From the NCBI GenBank assembly GCA_030686995.1, contig CM060709.1, positions 301,335,357 to 301,399,356 of the forward strand: 64,000 bases of DNA, given 5' to 3'. Positions within the stretch are counted from its first letter, which is position 1, and each line of letters starts with the position of its first letter. This document shows, piece by piece, positions 59,723-64,000 of the stretch. The notes below the pieces were generated by a model. That model was not told the origin of the DNA. It made no database searches and saw nothing but the letters and a program-made list of their open reading frames with translations. This DNA comes from Artemisia argyi. Lineage: Eukaryota > Streptophyta > Magnoliopsida > Asterales > Asteraceae. The position numbers and the translations under genes were made by a program.

Positions 59723-60965
59723 CTATCTTTTTATATCTTTTACTTTTGCTTTCCATTTTTCTTTTCCAGTTGCTTTCACTTTTGCATTTTACTCGAAGAA
59801 AACAAGTTATAAGTTGTTTTATGCAGTCTTACCTTTTCGTATGTTATCTTTTCACTTTGATAGGACAAAAATTGTGGTTACTACTTGCTACACACTAATG
59901 ATGGAACACTACAGACCGAACACATAACTATTATGTTGTCACAGAAAAGACTGTACTATAAGTCTATATACTATACCATTGGTGTGTCTAATATTCAACA
60001 TGTTCCACGCTATCGCTTCCACCATGTATTTTAGCCCTTGTGTTCGTCCCAACTCCACTTTGACTTAAATTTTCACTAGTTGTCTCCATTTTTTGTGCTG
60101 TCTCCAGATTTTATGAAATTCAAGATTGATCTACTTCATTATAAAGCTGGTAACCTTCAATTATGTTGTTGATGTACCATGCAGTAGTACTCTTCTTACC
60201 CTTTGACAAAGCCCGTGAAAATACTTTTAGGCTAGGGCCACTAACTTGTGCATTTTGGATCTAGTTCTTTTGTAAGGCTTTTTTTTTTTTTTTTTTTTTT
60301 TGAGTATACAGGAACTATCATGCTGCTAGAACCCAAAGAGGATTACAAAAGGTCAAAAGTATTGTTACAAGCATAGGTTGGACGAGAGATCCATAATCCA
60401 TTCATACCAAACACGACGAAAAGAAAAGCTTATATGTGTAATCCAAGAAAATGTGTGTTTTGACCTCTTCCGCTAGCGTGTCTTTCCTTGGTGGTTTGGT
60501 ATCAAAACATAGAATATTCCTAAACCGCCATAGAACCGAACAAGTGGTTTGAACAACCGCATCAAAGCAATCTTAAGTAGGGCGGAAAAGGGCGTGTGGT
60601 TGGCCCAAGAAACCAATTCATTCACACTTGCGAGTCAATTTGTACACTACCCAAATTACTTCATAGACCACTAAACCGAGTAAGCCAAAATACTTTTGAT
60701 GATTTAAGTGGTTATTCCAACTTAACTTAATGTACGTTTAGGCAATGTACCATCATCTGTTCATTTCAAACAACAATTATTGATATGAAAATGAAAGTAT
60801 ATGTGCAGTGTAAGTTCACAAAATTTCTTCTAACACAACAGATGCGAATGGTTTTGACCCTTGGCATTGTTTCACTAGAGACAACACCTGATTAAACTCA
60901 ATAATAGCCATATTACAATAAGCTCATATAGTTAAGAATGGATAATTTGTATAACCAACAACAAA
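59723..60965. other. Spacer between the tRNA genes, part of a tandem duplication
   Basis: 59,575-60,270 is similar to 60,900-61,500, including the tRNA gene and downstream phrases such as CCTTCAATTATGTTGTTGAT. Between them, 60,277-60,720 begins with a T run and reads on the minus strand like the 3' end of a 5'-truncated LINE, inserted into the first copy. Confidence 0.6.
60277..60720 (-). mobile_element. Probable LINE 3' fragment, minus strand
   Basis: A 25-base T run (poly(A) tail on the minus strand) is followed on that strand by sequence with RT C-terminal flavour (NHLFGSMAV) and many stops. It splits the first copy of the tRNA-bearing duplication. No target duplication was located. Confidence 0.4.
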
Positions 60966-61049
60966 GTCAGGATGGCCGAGTGGTCTAAGGCGCCAGACTC
61001 AAGTTCTGGTCTTCGAAAGAGGGCGTGGGTTCAAATCCCACTTCTGACA
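60966..61049 (+). tRNA. tRNA-Leu(CAA), canonical
   Basis: 84 nt with every arm paired as expected. Anticodon stem CCAGA/TCTGG, loop CTCAAGT with anticodon CAA; A box TGGCCGAGTGG, B box GGTTCAAATCC. A T6 run follows at about 61,060. It differs from the upstream copy at only three positions, two of them in the anticodon stem. Confidence 0.96.
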
Positions 61050-62550
61050 AAATCAATTATTTTTTAAAATTTTGCTTGTATAGTTTTTTTACAGTTGCTT
61101 TCACTTTTGCTTTCTATGAGCATTAGCAAACTATGGTACAAGAACTCAAATGTTAATCCTAAGATATGTACTTTTATTGGTCAAAGTAGAAAGTAGCCTT
61201 GCATACAATAATCGTGCTATATATCTCCAAGTATTAACTAATCTGTGCCAGATTTTCTCATTTTAGGATATTGTAGTTAAGCCAGCCTATAGTCCTTAAA
61301 TGCAATAAATCTCATTCTCATTTTTTTGCTCTCGTATGATTTATGAAATTTAAGAATGATCTACTTCATAATCAAGTTGGTAGCCTTCAATTATGTTGTT
61401 GATATACCCTGCAGCAGTGTCATATATACCCTTTGACCAAGCCTTATGAAGTTAATTTTAGGCTAGGGCCTTTAACTTCTACATTTTTGGAACTATTTTT
61501 AGCAGATTACACTATCAAAACTCCTTAATACACCAACATAAGTGAATAAGACGTACATTAATTCTAATGGTACACGTAACTACGTACTGCCGTTGGATGC
61601 ATTACTTGTAAATTTGATAATGTTCTATGAATCAAGCACTTTTAAAGCGGGTAAACGGATGAGTTTTTTCATGTTCAGGTTACTTGGGAGGCGAAACCCA
61701 TTTAGTCTATAGATGTGTAACTAGAAAGATTTGAACCTGAGATTTCTTGTGAGAATTGAACATTACGTATATTATTATGAATTTTATAATGTTCCTGCAT
61801 CCAACACTTGTAATATATACAAGTATTTGAAGTATACAACACACTTATTGTGCAATGAGGTATTTCTTCTGACAACTGGCCCCCTCAAAATTGTGTAATT
61901 GATACAGATATACATAAACCTTGGTACAAATTTGTCTATCCTTAAAAAGGTAAATTTGCAATTAACTTCGAAAATTTTGCTGTCAGTAAACAGATATATA
62001 TAACAGACAGGGTACGAAGTAAATGAGATGGAGACAATGTATAATATTTGGTCAGACCATGAAAGTAACAGTGGGTTAGACATTGGGCACTTTTCTTCTT
62101 ATAAGCACCATTTTAGCCTAGTGGTTAAAGTGTGACACCTATTGAGAAGGACCCCTTTATCCATTTCAACACAACTGCAGGTCTACATACTAGTCTTTGG
62201 TTTTTTCCCATATAGATTATGTGTCATTCCATATAGATTTTGGGGTCTGGATGTTTGTTGTCAAAGAAACCATTCACTTGGATTTTTATAAGCATGTCTC
62301 TACTGGATCCATTTTCTTTTAATATATTGATTTAACTCCATTAATCTTGATTTGATTTGTTTAAGTGAAAAATGATTTGAGAACAAAATATAACTCAGCT
62401 GTGAGAGTTGAATTGTTTACCAAATATGAATGCAAATGAGACCTTGTTTTGTCTTAAAAATGTAACTTAGTGGAAGTTGGCATGTTGCCCTATCTTGAAA
62501 CGGAGAAACCTTGGTGCTGAGTTGGATGTTAATGTTGCGCTAATGTGACA
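61050..62550. other. Right half of the tRNA duplication and AT-rich DNA
   Basis: 61,050-61,500 belongs to the duplicated block. Beyond it there is no supported gene. An inverted GGTTCAAATCT phrase near 61,727 and TAGCCTAGTGGTTAAAG at 62,113 resemble pol III boxes but do not form a convincing SINE. Confidence 0.45.
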
Positions 62551-63060
62551 TGTTAAGGTAAAATCTTGTGAGGATGTACTTCTTGTATAGGATCTTCGGA
62601 TAAGCACAGAGACCTGCACACAAGAAGCACACGTTAGGCTCGCCCCGGGAGTGTTCCCAGGACCCACCTCCGGTGTGAGAGTAAGTATGTATGATACGAA
62701 GGGTAAAAGAGTAGTTGAGAGTAAATGCAATGTGTGTGTGTTAGTTGTGTGACATAAATGAGGTGGGGGTATTTATACTACCTCACCTCGCTACCTGCTC
62801 TACCTTGGGAAGGAGCAAACAGTGTTACGCTGTACATGGTAGGTAGGTGTCAGATCACGTGGGTGACACAATCCCTGAAAATCTGGGATGGCGGCGTGAC
62901 CGTAATTAATGCTATTGTCCTTCGTGTAGAAGAGGGATCCTCGGATAATACGATGGTTCTGTTTAACCCTCCGGCATATGGATGATTATCCGAAGGGTTC
63001 ATTACGGGAGGAGGGAATAAAGTCCGAAGGTTATATACCGTTCGGACACATACGCCAACA
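62551..63060 (-). mobile_element. 3' LTR of a minus-strand Ty3 (Tat/Retand-like) element
   Basis: On the minus strand it starts TGTTGGCGTATGTG at 63,060 and ends ACAAGATTTTACCTTAACA at 62,551. A TATA box (TATAAATA) lies on the minus strand near 62,775. Immediately upstream on that strand is ACTGGGGGGGACA, a polypurine tract, so this is the 3' LTR and the body extends to the right out of the window. It shares ends and a CGCCCCGGGAGTGT block with the solo LTR at 58,382. No 5-bp duplication is visible at its outer edge, as only one end is in view. Confidence 0.8.
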
Positions 63061-63073
63061 TGTCCCCCCCAGT
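63061..63073 (-). promoter_or_regulatory. Polypurine tract
   Basis: On the minus strand ACTGGGGGGGACA lies directly against the LTR start, where plus-strand cDNA synthesis is primed. This fixes the orientation of the element. Confidence 0.75.
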
Positions 63074-63310
63074 ATTGGAGTATTGGTTGTAGACCGATGG
63101 TTCAATACTTGATAGTCCGAGTGATTTTTAGCGTGGCGGGCTCATATCGGGCTTTAGGACTCAAGTGGCCCATGGGCCGATTAAAATAATATTATTACTC
63201 GGTTACAGCTGGATGCCACTAACCTCGCTTGCAGATATCGAACAGTCCACGTTACGCCACGTCATGATGTACTGTTCGACACGACGTTCACGCTTCTCAA
63301 GGCTTTCCCC

Positions 63311-63318
63311 TATAAATA
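63311..63318 (+). promoter_or_regulatory. TATA box of the antisense ORF
   Basis: TATAAATA in the context CCCCTATAAATAGTGCC, about 170 bp before the ATG at 63,487 and on the strand opposite to the retroelement itself. It implies separate transcription of the extra ORF. Confidence 0.6.
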
Positions 63319-63486
63319 GTGCCCTCACGTTTTTTCTTTTTACACTTGCCATTCTGTTTATTCTTTGCATAGTATATTATCGCCGGAGCGTTTCACATTT
63401 TGCGTTTCGAGTTTTTACCGAGGTGCGTTATTTTATATTTGTAGTTTTCTTTTCATATAAATATCCCTCGGTATCCTTTCTTAAAA

Positions 63487-64000
63487 ATGGCCACGAGTGA
63501 ACCCGGTGAGATGAATATTCCGGATAACGAGCCTACAACTAGTAGATCCAAACCGATAGGAAAGTTTGATATGCACGTACATACGTCTAAATTATCCCAA
63601 CATACCCTAGATCGTCTTTGTACAGAATACGGCATTCCGGCCGACTTACATCCCATGGTTCCTCCCGATGGGCTTACTATGAATGAGTTACCGGAGAGTA
63701 AGATAGGGATTTATGTGCACTAGGTTAAACTGGGGGGTGTTAGGGTTCCTTTCTCTTCCTTTCTTCTAGCCGTGATAGGGTACTTTCGAGTACATATTTC
63801 CCAGCTTGTTCCTATAGGTTTGAATAGGGTTACCCTTTTTGAGGTCCGGTGCTATAGTTTGAACGTTGTACCTACCGTCCCCCTTTTCAGAGTTTTCTAT
63901 CGGCTGTGTAAACAAGGCCATTGGTTCTCATTTGAGAGTCGTACCGGGAAGAGGGCCATGAAGTGTTTTGAAGAAAAGCTGTCAGGTTTAAAGTTCTGGA
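63487..64000 (+). pseudogene. Antisense extra ORF of the Ty3 element (putative gypsy-type transposon domain), cut by a stop
   Basis: The frame starts MATSEPGEMNIPDNEPTTS, contains YGIPADLHPMVPPDGLTM and ELPESKIGIYVH, and meets TAG at 63,721. The same frame then continues open to the edge of the window with GGVRVPFSSFLLAVIGYF, HISQLVPIGLNRVTLFEV, FRVFYRLCKQGHWFSFESR and further residues. These phrases match the 'putative gypsy type transposon' family (PF04195) found in plants. In intact relatives a glutamine or similar residue stands where the TAG is, so one point change probably created the stop. The ORF lies between pol and the 3' LTR in antisense, which is the place known for the extra ORF of Tat/Retand elements. 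Its function is unknown. Confidence 0.75.

Noticed and set aside
59627..59898. Two plus-strand ORFs across the first tRNA gene
   Set aside because: They start in or before the tRNA-Leu gene and run into the T-rich terminator region; the tRNA explains the conservation.
61640..61740. Inverted GGTTCAAATCT phrase as the B box of a minus-strand SINE
   Set aside because: No A box at the expected 30-60 bp and no tail or target duplication could be found.

Overview
The window looks like AT-rich nuclear DNA of a flowering plant, most likely a dicot. The signs are split genes with GT-AG introns, nuclear tRNA-Leu genes, Stowaway, Tourist, hAT and Mutator-type elements, Helitron ends, an L1-type LINE and Ty3-type LTR pieces. 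The repeat style resembles Asteraceae, but that is an impression and not a measurement. Most of the 64 kb is layered transposons. Real host genes are few: one large HSP70 gene, two tRNA-Leu genes, a pair of small three-exon genes, perhaps one 78-residue gene, and a possible structured-RNA cluster.

The left half can be read as one old duplication. About 3.2 kb at 35,690-38,860 (copy Y) is similar along its length to scattered blocks at 2,290-2,401, 6,849-8,320, 9,590-10,720, 24,641-24,865 and 28,453-28,940 (copy X). Copy X was blown up to about 26.6 kb by a 4.4-kb Mutator-like element (2,402-6,848), about 14 kb of Helitron-type DNA (about 10,728-24,640) carrying a complete hAT element (15,110-18,046), and a 5'-truncated LINE (24,866-28,452) that was itself split by a solo LTR (25,591-26,976). 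Copy Y acts as the empty site that confirms these borders. Each copy holds one member of a paralogous three-exon gene (7,327-8,081 and 36,311-37,080, minus strand), with the reading frame and intron positions kept in both.

10.8-13.3 kb holds a possible ncRNA locus. Site II (GGCCCA) and telo-box promoter motifs are followed by up to six related units, each centred on a hairpin whose two sides change together; the best three are bracketed by C-box and D-box-like motifs. From 28.9 to 42.6 kb lie old LTR, Helitron and MITE remnants. 42,638-45,289 is a second Mutator-like element of the same family as 2,402-6,848. Its arms are about 0.5-0.7 kb arrays with a 10-bp period, and both elements are rich in the near-palindrome ATATCAC-NN-GTGATAT.

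45.3-48.3 kb is microsatellite and MITE territory. 49,192-53,597 (minus) is an intact nine-exon HSP70-14/15 (HSP110-type) gene with a roughly 2-kb 5' UTR intron reaching 55,684. 57,071-57,307 is a small ORF with TATA and poly(A) signals. 58,382-58,933 is a solo LTR. 59.6-61.5 kb is a tandem duplication with two tRNA-Leu(CAA) genes. The right edge (62,551-64,000) is the 3' end of a minus-strand Ty3 element of Tat/Retand type: 3' LTR, polypurine tract, then an antisense extra ORF with its own TATA box, interrupted by one stop codon and running off the window.
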